From: an uncultured Pseudorhodobacter sp.
GTDB lineage: Bacteria > Pseudomonadota > Alphaproteobacteria > Rhodobacterales > Rhodobacteraceae
Length of the DNA stretch: 6,843 bases
Reading direction: 5' to 3'
Assembly (NCBI GenBank): GCA_945952425.1
Contig: CAMFIX010000164.1
Location: 1-6,843 of the forward strand
A program made the translations under genes and the position numbers. The stretch's first letter is position 1, and every line of letters starts with the position of its first letter. The notes below the pieces were generated by a model, which saw nothing but the letters and a program-made list of their open reading frames with translations, had not been told where the DNA came from and did not search any database. Shown piece after piece: positions 1 to 4,888 of the stretch.

Positions 1-55
1 CCAGGAGGGTGGTGCCGTAGCGATCGTTCAGCTCTTGAAGGGTGGCGTAAGGCAT
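1..55 (-). CDS. DUF1320 / Mu gp36-like protein, N-terminal fragment
   Basis: Only the first 18 codons are visible before the window ends (MPYATLQELNDRYGTTLL). An opening of the form MPYATLQ-L--R-G is characteristic of the DUF1320 family (Mu gp36), small proteins encoded just after the major head gene and thought to act at the head-tail connector. The start is supported by AAAGGA at 66-71, ten bases upstream of the ATG. It follows the HI1506-like gene after a 48-base gap and is the last gene seen in this head operon. The assignment rests on a short N-terminus plus gene order, so it is likely but not certain. Confidence 0.7.
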   Translation of the reverse strand, partial: MPYATLQELNDRYGTTLL

Positions 56-103
56 CGTTCAACGGTCCTTTGAAGGGGTGGCCGTCTCTCCGGCCTGTCA
101 CGG

Positions 104-382
104 TCAGGTGGCGGGGGCTGCGAGCCGCGGCGGGAGCGGCGGGGTGGGCACCGCATTGCCGTCGGCGTCCAGGAACTCGACCTTCAGCTCGGGGTCGGAC
201 ATCAGCTCGATGAGCTCTTCCTCGGTCAGGCCGGACTCCTCGGAGAAGGTCTGCGGCTCGGGCGTGAAATGCCGCGGCGTGCCGTATTGGCCGCGCCAGC
301 GGCCCTTCTCGGGGCCGGTCACGCGGATCGCGGCAATCTTGGGTGCCGAGGCACCATCGACGGCGGGATCGGTCTTGGGCAT
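104..382 (-). CDS. HI1506-related / Mu gp35-like small structural-region protein
   Basis: This is a 92-residue acidic protein. It has a short N-terminal lead, a beta-like patch IAAIRVTGPEKGRWRGQYG (about 16-34), then TFSEESGLTEEELIELMSDP (45-64) leading into ELKVEFLD. An 'R-G-G-x(n)-LTEE-L--L--DP-L-VE' layout is what is seen in the HI1506/FluMu gp35 family that sits directly after the major head gene in Mu-like phages. The role in that family is not well defined. The C-terminal 20 residues are rich in proline and alanine and look disordered. The start is well supported: AAAAGGAG ends six bases before the ATG. The gene lies 73 bases past the major head gene, across a terminator-like hairpin, so its expression may be set below that of the capsid. 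The family call depends on motif layout and synteny. Confidence 0.65.
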   Translation of the reverse strand: MPKTDPAVDGASAPKIAAIRVTGPEKGRWRGQYGTPRHFTPEPQTFSEESGLTEEELIELMSDPELKVEFLDADGNAVPTPPLPPRLAAPAT

Positions 383-405
383 TGCTGGCTCCTTTTCGGT
401 TCAGG

Positions 406-435
406 AAAAGGGGGGGCGCCACCGCGCCGCCCCTT
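406..435 (-). terminator. GC-rich hairpin with short T run after the major head gene
   Basis: Read on the minus strand, a 12-position stem (435-424 with 419-408) has eleven Watson-Crick pairs and one C-C mismatch, a four-base GGTG loop, and is followed by TTTT at 409-406, whose first two T's pair in the stem. It begins 20 bases after the major head stop codon. The T run is short and interrupted, so it may be a leaky terminator or attenuator, or a 3'-stabilising structure on the capsid message, rather than a full stop; the gp35-like gene with its own strong Shine-Dalgarno follows immediately. Confidence 0.55.
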
Positions 436-455
436 CAGCCAAAACCGACCGCCGG

Positions 456-1349
456 TCAGGCGAGCCAGGGGACCATCAGCAGCTCGGCCGAGTTGTACCA
501 TTCGTTGGTCGCGCCCGAGGCCTGCTGGTTGTTCAGGACGATCTGACGGCCGGCCTGTTCCAGCGTGGGCGGCACGACCAGGAGGTCGGGCACCAGGCCG
601 AGCGGGCGGCCGCCGTCGCCCTTCATGCCCATGATCGCCGCCCGAGCCGCCGCGTAGTTGGCCGCGTTCAGGGTTTGCTTCGAGCCCCAGGCCATCTGCC
701 AGAAGCCGTAGCCGACGTTGTAGCGGGCATCGACACCGTAGTTGAACACCCGCTCGTTGAAGACGTTGTCGTCGGTCAGCTTGTCGCGCGAGACGAATTC
801 CGGCTTCTTGCGGCTTTGGAAAAGGATGGGCTTGATCGGCCGTTTGGTGCAGAGCAGGAACCAGGGCGTGCCGGAGCCGCCATCGGTGTTGGCGACCGTG
901 GTCGTGTTGCCGTTGACATCGGTCACCGGATGGACCGTGTCGAAGAAGTTCTGGCCGTCATAGCACTTCGACGAGAACCCGTTCTTCAGGGCGTTGAAGA
1001 CCAGGAGTTCCTCGTTGCCCGCGGTCGATGCCCCCATTTCCTGGAAAAGCGGGCCATAGACGCCGAGGTTGTCGTCCTCCATGTCATAGCGGTCGACGCC
1101 GATCGTCAGTTCCCACGGCAGGTTCACCAGCGTGTAGTTCGACTCGCTGATGTTCTGGACAGCCCGGGCGCCGATCCACTGGCGCATCGAGGGCATCTTG
1201 CCGAGCCAGCCGTAAGTCGACTGGCCGGCCGTCGAAAGCACAGTCGTGGAGACCCGGTCCTTCATGGACGGCGCCATGCCGAGGCCGCCCACGAAGTCGT
1301 TTCCGAACGAGACGCGCAGCGCGTTCAAGGTGGTCGAGTTGATGATCAT
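456..1349 (-). CDS. Major head subunit, Mu gpT-like
   Basis: This 297-residue protein fits the Mu gpT major capsid family (Pfam Mu-like prophage major head subunit, about 300 residues). Its N-terminus, MIINSTTLNALRVSFGNDF, is typical of the family. Other recognisable blocks are YGWLGKMPSMRQWIG (46-60), NLPWELTIGVDRYDMEDDNL (76-95), the GYGFWQMAWG stretch (213-222) and LVPDLLVVPPTLE (252-264). Hundreds of copies would form the icosahedral shell, in an HK97-like fold inferred from the family. GAGGGG just upstream overlaps the stop codon of the preceding decoration gene, so translation is probably coupled. It follows protease, scaffold and decoration genes, as expected for a head operon. No truncation or odd base composition is apparent. 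Confidence 0.93.
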   Translation of the reverse strand: MIINSTTLNALRVSFGNDFVGGLGMAPSMKDRVSTTVLSTAGQSTYGWLGKMPSMRQWIGARAVQNISESNYTLVNLPWELTIGVDRYDMEDDNLGVYGPLFQEMGASTAGNEELLVFNALKNGFSSKCYDGQNFFDTVHPVTDVNGNTTTVANTDGGSGTPWFLLCTKRPIKPILFQSRKKPEFVSRDKLTDDNVFNERVFNYGVDARYNVGYGFWQMAWGSKQTLNAANYAAARAAIMGMKGDGGRPLGLVPDLLVVPPTLEQAGRQIVLNNQQASGATNEWYNSAELLMVPWLA

Positions 1350-1362
1350 GTCAGGTGGCCCC

Positions 1363-1791
1363 TCAATAGGCGCGGTTCAGGGCTTCATCGAAGCGGACCC
1401 AGACGCCGTTGGCGTCCACGTCCTCGATGATGCCGGCGGGGGAGCGGGTGCCGGTGCCGTTGGTCTTGGCCACGGTCTGGTCATCGGCGATCCAGCACTT
1501 GGCGCCGATGTCGGTCACGAGGCAGGGATCGCCCGCCAGGTTCGCCAGGTAGGCGACGCCGGGGCGCCAGTTGACCGACAGGGCGCCGTTGGCCCCAGCC
1601 GAGTTGTCGGCGGCGGTCTGCGCGATGCCGACGCCGAAGGAGCCGGTGGCCGTGGCACCCTTGATCAGGTAGCCCGCGGCGTTGCGCATCACGATCGCGC
1701 CCTTGAAGATCTTGGTCGACGCCCCCACGAGGCCAGCGCGCAGGTCGCCCGACTTCAGGGGGGTATTGCGGTCAGCGGTCAACGCAACCAT
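1363..1791 (-). CDS. Candidate head decoration (capsid cement) protein
   Basis: This 142-residue protein has no signal peptide or membrane segment. The sequence is rich in Gly, Ala and short beta-like stretches: FKGAIVMRNAAGYLIKGATA (29-48), FGVGIAQTAADN, GVAYLANLAGD and a terminal VDANGVWVRFDEALNRAY. A small beta-rich protein that begins 'G-IV---AAGYL--G' and is encoded directly before a major head gene resembles DUF2190-type or lambda gpD-like decoration proteins, which trimerise on the capsid surface. I infer the role from composition and position; no decisive motif is visible. Its ATG overlaps the protease/scaffold stop in TGATG, with AAAGGGA upstream, so it is translationally coupled to the scaffold. 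It separates the scaffold and major head genes, which are adjacent in classical Mu. Confidence 0.6.
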   Translation of the reverse strand: MVALTADRNTPLKSGDLRAGLVGASTKIFKGAIVMRNAAGYLIKGATATGSFGVGIAQTAADNSAGANGALSVNWRPGVAYLANLAGDPCLVTDIGAKCWIADDQTVAKTNGTGTRSPAGIIEDVDANGVWVRFDEALNRAY

Positions 1792-2339
1792 CAGATGGTC
1801 CCTTTCTTGCGGTCAGCGGCCATCAGCGTGGCCAGTTCGGTGGGCGCCTTGCCGAGGGCTTTGGCGACCTGCAGCTCTTCGGCGTTCAGGGCCGGGATCG
1901 CGTCCGGCTCGACCGCGGGCGCAGTCCGCTTGGCGGGGCTTTCGGCCAGGAGCGGCAGGGCCTCGATCGAGCGTTTGGCGAGGTCGGGCTGCTCCATGTG
2001 CAGCGTGACGAACCAGTCACGGTCGGCGGGCTTGATGCCGCGCTTCTTGGCGATCTCGCCATCGACATAGGCCTCGGAGGCAGTACGCAGCGCGGTCTGC
2101 TGCTCGGACTGCATGGCCGGAACCGAATCCGCCTGGGTCTTGGCGACCTTTGCCGCCGCGACGATGGCCTTCAGGGCTGTCGGCTCGAGGCCGAAGGTCG
2201 TGGCCAAATCCTGGATCGCCGATTGCATGGCCGCCTGGGCGGTGCCGGCGTCGGCCTTGGGCAGCGCGGCGAGGATGTCATCATCCGTCGCGGTCCCCTC
2301 GAGGCCGAGCGCCTCGATCATTTGGTCCCTCAAGGACAT
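1791..2339 (-). CDS. Nested scaffold protein (Mu gpZ-like) from an internal start in the protease gene
   Basis: An in-frame ATG at protease codon 165 (2339-2337) has a strong Shine-Dalgarno, AGGAG at 2350-2346, six bases upstream. It would yield a 182-residue protein, starting MSLRDQMIEALGLEG, identical to the C-terminal half of the protease. It is mostly helical, Ala/Gln/Glu/Lys rich, and lacks the protease blocks. In phage Mu the scaffold Z is made from an in-frame internal start within I, so the arrangement matches known biology. Its ribosome site is much better than that of the full-length protease, which fits the high scaffold-to-protease ratio that assembly needs. It shares its stop with the protease and overlaps the decoration gene by one base. 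Confidence 0.7.
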   Translation of the reverse strand: MSLRDQMIEALGLEGTATDDDILAALPKADAGTAQAAMQSAIQDLATTFGLEPTALKAIVAAAKVAKTQADSVPAMQSEQQTALRTASEAYVDGEIAKKRGIKPADRDWFVTLHMEQPDLAKRSIEALPLLAESPAKRTAPAVEPDAIPALNAEELQVAKALGKAPTELATLMAADRKKGTI

Positions 2340-2831
2340 CGTGTTCTCCTGGTTGAGCGCGGCAAGGCCGCGGAGGTTCGGGCGGTTGACGAGGCTGGCG
2401 TTGCCGATCGAGAGGACGGTCTTGCGGTCGGCCTTGCTGACCATCAGGACGGGCGAGATGGCGCGGTAGGCCTTGTCCGCGACCAGCCGATTGCCCTCGG
2501 GCGTCCATTCGACACGCCCCCAGATGCCATCGTCGCGGACCTCCATCGACGTGATCCAGCCTTGCGCATCCGACCGCTGGCCCTGGGGGGCCGCGATGTA
2601 TTGCGCATGGTTGATGTCGATTTCGAGCTTGTCGGTCTTGGCGAAGCTCGCCGCGATGATCGCATTCAGGTCGCCGACAGCGTAGGGCCCGCGCCCGTCG
2701 GCCGTGAAGATTTGGCCGCTCACCGGCGTCGGAACGAGGTGAATCCACTCCGGCGCAGCACCGTCAGCGCCGCCCTCAGGCAGCACCTGTGCAGACATCA
2801 TCAGGGGGGAGGTGGGGGCGGTCTTGTGCAT
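1791..2831 (-). CDS. Mu-like prophage I protease (head maturation protease, gp32-like)
   Basis: This 346-residue protein matches the Mu I protein family. The N-terminal half is the protease domain: WIHLVPTPVSGQIFTADGR (29-47), the family's DINHA block (72-76), QGWITSMEVRDDGIWGRVEW (90-109), YRAISPVL (122-129) and LVNRPNL (147-153). The C-terminal half, from about residue 165, is the alpha-helical scaffold region, also made separately from an internal start. In the Mu family the enzyme cleaves the scaffold and itself during prohead maturation. ATG 2829-2831 is chosen because an in-frame TGA lies nine codons upstream with no ATG, GTG or TTG between. No good Shine-Dalgarno precedes it; instead a perfect 6-bp hairpin abuts the start codon, suggesting weak or controlled translation. 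ATGs at codons 11 and 12 are preceded by a pyrimidine-rich tract and are unlikely starts. Confidence 0.9.
   Translation of the reverse strand: MHKTAPTSPLMMSAQVLPEGGADGAAPEWIHLVPTPVSGQIFTADGRGPYAVGDLNAIIAASFAKTDKLEIDINHAQYIAAPQGQRSDAQGWITSMEVRDDGIWGRVEWTPEGNRLVADKAYRAISPVLMVSKADRKTVLSIGNASLVNRPNLRGLAALNQENTMSLRDQMIEALGLEGTATDDDILAALPKADAGTAQAAMQSAIQDLATTFGLEPTALKAIVAAAKVAKTQADSVPAMQSEQQTALRTASEAYVDGEIAKKRGIKPADRDWFVTLHMEQPDLAKRSIEALPLLAESPAKRTAPAVEPDAIPALNAEELQVAKALGKAPTELATLMAADRKKGTI
2345..2350 (-). promoter_or_regulatory. Internal Shine-Dalgarno for the nested scaffold start
   Basis: AGGAGA on the minus strand lies inside the protease coding region, with spacer ACACG (AACACG counted from AGGAG) to ATG 2339-2337. 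It is one of the strongest ribosome-binding sequences in the window and decides the call of a separate scaffold product. Confidence 0.65.
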
Positions 2832-2936
2832 GCCGCCAATGTGGCGGAGTGCCCCCGGTCAAATAATCCGCAAGCGTGTGCGGGGGGCGCCTGGTCCGGA
2901 GCATGTCACCAGCATGGCCCCGCCAGGGCAGGTCGG
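2832..2936. other. Non-coding gap between gpG and the I protease
   Basis: About 105 bases contain no convincing gene. Apart from the hairpin next to the protease start, I see no promoter, terminator or tRNA here. In phage Mu the strong gyrase-binding site that organises the genome for transposition lies between genes G and I, the same position, so this gap is a candidate for an equivalent site. No gyrase consensus can be identified by eye. Confidence 0.3.
2833..2847 (-). promoter_or_regulatory. Hairpin directly 5' of the protease start codon
   Basis: The minus strand reads CCGCCA-CAT-TGGCGG, a perfect 6-bp stem with a 3-base loop ending one base before the protease ATG. It occupies the place where a Shine-Dalgarno would sit. 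It could limit initiation on the protease relative to the nested scaffold. It has no T run, so it is not a terminator. The role is inferred. Confidence 0.4.
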
Positions 2937-3467
2937 TCAAGGCTGCATGGATCGGCTCAGCGCCTCGGCGATGATGTCCAGCACGTTGACCTCATCCTCA
3001 TCCGAAATCCCGATGAAGGGGCGGGCCGGGATGTCGCCCCAGGGCAGAGTGACGAAGTAGTCTTGGGACTTGGGCCGCTTTGTGGAGGGCTTGGTCCGGC
3101 CCATCGCGGCCCCGAAGGAGCCCTGGGCGGCGCCGAACTGCATCACCGCCGCTTGGATGGCATTGGATGAGACCTCGGCGAAGGTTGGCCCATAGCTGTG
3201 GAAGATGGAATTCGACATGGCCCCGGTCAGCGTCAGGGGATGGGGGCCAGGCTTCTTCCCCTCCCGTTCGTATCGCGCCAAGGTCACCGGCGAGCGCGGC
3301 GCCCAAGCGGCGCCGTCAGGGCCTGTCCCGCTCTTGAACCGATCCTCGGTCGTGTCGCGCAAATGGGCCCCGATCTCGTTCATGACCGGCGACATGTCGG
3401 AGAGCGTCGCGGCCAGCCCCGCCAGGGCGGTCGTGATGGCGTCGGTATTGAGACTAAAGCCGATCAT
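2937..3467 (-). CDS. Virion morphogenesis protein, Mu gpG-like (tail completion/head joining family)
   Basis: This 176-residue protein belongs to the phage virion morphogenesis family (Mu gpG, related to P2 tail completion gpS). Recognisable blocks are HLRDTTEDRFKSG (35-47), the GPDGAAWAPRSPVTL stretch (49-63), HPLTLTGAMSNSI (76-88), MQFGAAQG (109-116), and IPARPFIGISDED (146-158) near the C-terminus, where many members carry a similar 'P-RPF-G' signature. In Mu, G is needed for making functional heads and tails; the exact mechanism is not settled. GAAGGAA at 3475-3481 precedes the ATG by seven bases. It is flanked by the two longest non-coding gaps of the window: the tRNA-like element upstream, and the gap before the protease downstream. 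Confidence 0.88.
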   Translation of the reverse strand: MIGFSLNTDAITTALAGLAATLSDMSPVMNEIGAHLRDTTEDRFKSGTGPDGAAWAPRSPVTLARYEREGKKPGPHPLTLTGAMSNSIFHSYGPTFAEVSSNAIQAAVMQFGAAQGSFGAAMGRTKPSTKRPKSQDYFVTLPWGDIPARPFIGISDEDEVNVLDIIAEALSRSMQP

Positions 3468-3483
3468 GGCTATATTCCTTCGA

Positions 3484-3562
3484 GAGGTGGTGTACCCCGA
3501 TGGGCAAGGGGCTTCTCCGTGAAAGCGGGAAGGGATGTTGGTTCGAGTCCAACCCCACCTCG
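3484..3562 (+). tRNA. tRNA-like element, isotype uncertain, antisense to the head operon
   Basis: On the plus strand a perfect 7-bp acceptor stem pairs GAGGTGG (3484-3490) with CCACCTC (3555-3561). It encloses a canonical T arm: GTTGG (3537-3541), loop TTCGAGT, CCAAC (3549-3553). A D-like arm pairs CCCC (3495-3498) with GGGG (3508-3511) around a loop containing GGG. The middle arm is best drawn as CTTCTC (3512-3517) with GGGAAG (3527-3532) and a nine-base loop. Placing the invariant T33 at 3520 gives anticodon GAA (Phe); counting strictly from T8-A9 at 3493-3494 gives GTG (His) but puts C at position 33. Oddities are four bases between acceptor and D stem, an extra C at 3554, a C-C mismatch in the anticodon arm and no encoded CCA. 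It could be a divergent tRNA, a decayed one, or a tRNA mimic. No promoter for it is visible. Confidence 0.5.
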
Positions 3563-3568
3563 ACAGCG

Positions 3569-4888
3569 CTAAAGCTTTGCACCCTCGATTTGCACGACGC
3601 CACTCATGCCCAGTGTTGCATGGAGGTCGTTGAGGGTTATCTTCCGGCCAGATGCAACCCTGTTCAGAATGCCGTCTGCCTTCTTGAGCTGGACATCGAC
3701 TTCCACCACGATCACGGAATTGTCGGGCTGCGTATCAAATACCAGAAGGAAAGCCGGGGTTTTCTTCCGTTGGTCCAGGATCACCGCCCGTGGGTGTCTC
3801 AAGTGATCGGGCAGATGCCGAAACCATGCGATATCCAAAGCCGACGTCTTCGGTTGAACCCCCGTCCTCGACTTTGTAGACACCGCGGTGACCAAGCCCG
3901 TCTCCCGAAAGGTGTGCTGGATGCCCAGGTCATCCATGGCGATCTCGGCAGAAGCAACCGTGACTTTCTGGACTTGGGCGGCCTGAATCCACGCCGGCTT
4001 CAGGGCACCAATAATCATGAAGCTCTGATCGACGTGGGTTGCCAAGGACGTGGACACGAAACTCCCGAACGCTTCCATCAGCCGCGCCTGGGGTGTCAGC
4101 GGCAGCGCATCGACGAAAGCAGCCCCGATCGGTGCCGGCATCTTCGGCACCTTGGCCATCAGCGTGACGATCTCGTCTGCCGCGGCGGCCCCGACCTTGT
4201 AGTCCCAGCCCTTGTCGATGCCGACCTGGGCGCCGGTCTTGGGGTCGATCGCATCCCACCCTTTCGGCAGGTCTTTGCCGGGATCACCGCCAGCCCGCTT
4301 CACCCCCGCGGCGCTGTTCGCCCCGCGGATGCGGCAGGTGCAGCCCCAGCCGTTGGGCGGCGCATGGGTCGCCCAGAACGGATGGTCGGGCGGCAGGGCA
4401 ACGCCGTCCCAGGCCAGGTGCTGCGGCCGCGGGTCTTTGGCATTGCCGTGCTTGTAGACCCAGATCGAGAACCGACCGTCCTTCAGCTGGGCCATCCGGC
4501 CGCCGGCATAGCTGGTCGCCATGTTGGTCTGGTAGATCACCCGTGTGCGCCAGGCCTCGCCCTTGGCCGACCCTTCGCCCGTCCAGCCGTGCCAGCCATG
4601 GGTCTGCACGATGTCGCGAAACTGGGCCCGGAACTCCTCCAGGCCTTTCCCCTCGACGGCCGCTTTCTGGACAGCCTTTGCGAGGTCGGCAAGGAGGTCC
4701 GCCTTCATCGCGCCCGCCACGACGAAGGCGCGTTCGTGCTCGGCCTTCTGCAGATCCTCCCAGGTCGCGGTCCCGACCAGTTTGGCCATCCTGAGATCAA
4801 GGGCGGCGAGCTGCTCGGCAAAGGGCCGATGAAAGCTGCCAGAAAGGGGATCAGTCACCGGCTTCGACCCCAAGGCGGCCCGCCGCAT
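3569..4888 (-). CDS. MuF-like head morphogenesis protein (gp30-like) with C-terminal extension, possible PBECR-type nuclease domain
   Basis: This is a 439-residue protein. Residues about 18-190 carry the MuF head morphogenesis fold: TWEDLQKAEHERAFVVAGAM (42-61), RVIYQTNMATSYAGGRMAQL (116-135), then the HLAWDGVALPPDHPFW stretch (157-172) and PPNGWGCTCRIRG (177-189), whose Cys-x-Cys pair is typical. MuF proteins bind the portal on the inside of the head and can enter the host with DNA. From about residue 270 the protein leaves this pattern. The segment 351-400 (LDIAWFRHLPDHLRHPRAVI, then beta-like LLVFD and VIVVEVDVQ) recalls the PBECR nuclease-fold tails (barnase, EndoU, colicin E5/D, RelE superfamily) of MuF proteins, but I see no certain catalytic set. 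This part has markedly lower GC. The ATG at 4888 has a poor ribosome site; GTG at 4858, overlapping the portal end, is an alternative start. Confidence 0.85.
   Translation of the reverse strand: MRRAALGSKPVTDPLSGSFHRPFAEQLAALDLRMAKLVGTATWEDLQKAEHERAFVVAGAMKADLLADLAKAVQKAAVEGKGLEEFRAQFRDIVQTHGWHGWTGEGSAKGEAWRTRVIYQTNMATSYAGGRMAQLKDGRFSIWVYKHGNAKDPRPQHLAWDGVALPPDHPFWATHAPPNGWGCTCRIRGANSAAGVKRAGGDPGKDLPKGWDAIDPKTGAQVGIDKGWDYKVGAAAADEIVTLMAKVPKMPAPIGAAFVDALPLTPQARLMEAFGSFVSTSLATHVDQSFMIIGALKPAWIQAAQVQKVTVASAEIAMDDLGIQHTFRETGLVTAVSTKSRTGVQPKTSALDIAWFRHLPDHLRHPRAVILDQRKKTPAFLLVFDTQPDNSVIVVEVDVQLKKADGILNRVASGRKITLNDLHATLGMSGVVQIEGAKL

Noticed and set aside
80..95. Small inverted repeat GGCCG/CGGCC in the gap before the DUF1320-like gene
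   Set aside because: It is a 5-bp stem with no T run in either direction, common by chance in GC-rich DNA, so I did not call a terminator.
78..1430. Plus-strand open frame of 450 codons opposite the major head gene
   Set aside because: It is a shadow of the gpT-like and gp35-like genes: low-complexity Arg/Gly/Val composition, no ribosome site and no recognisable domain.
2776..2904. Minus-strand 42-codon frame spanning the gpG-protease gap and the protease start (MLRTRRPPHTLADYL...)
   Set aside because: It has only a weak GGTGAC upstream, overlaps the protease start in another frame and shows no recognisable motif; it is more likely a chance open frame.
3484..3562. Reading the tRNA-like element as tRNA-Sec or as a minus-strand tRNA
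   Set aside because: There is no TCA anticodon or long variable arm for Sec, and the T-loop consensus TTCGAGTC is in the correct sense only on the plus strand.
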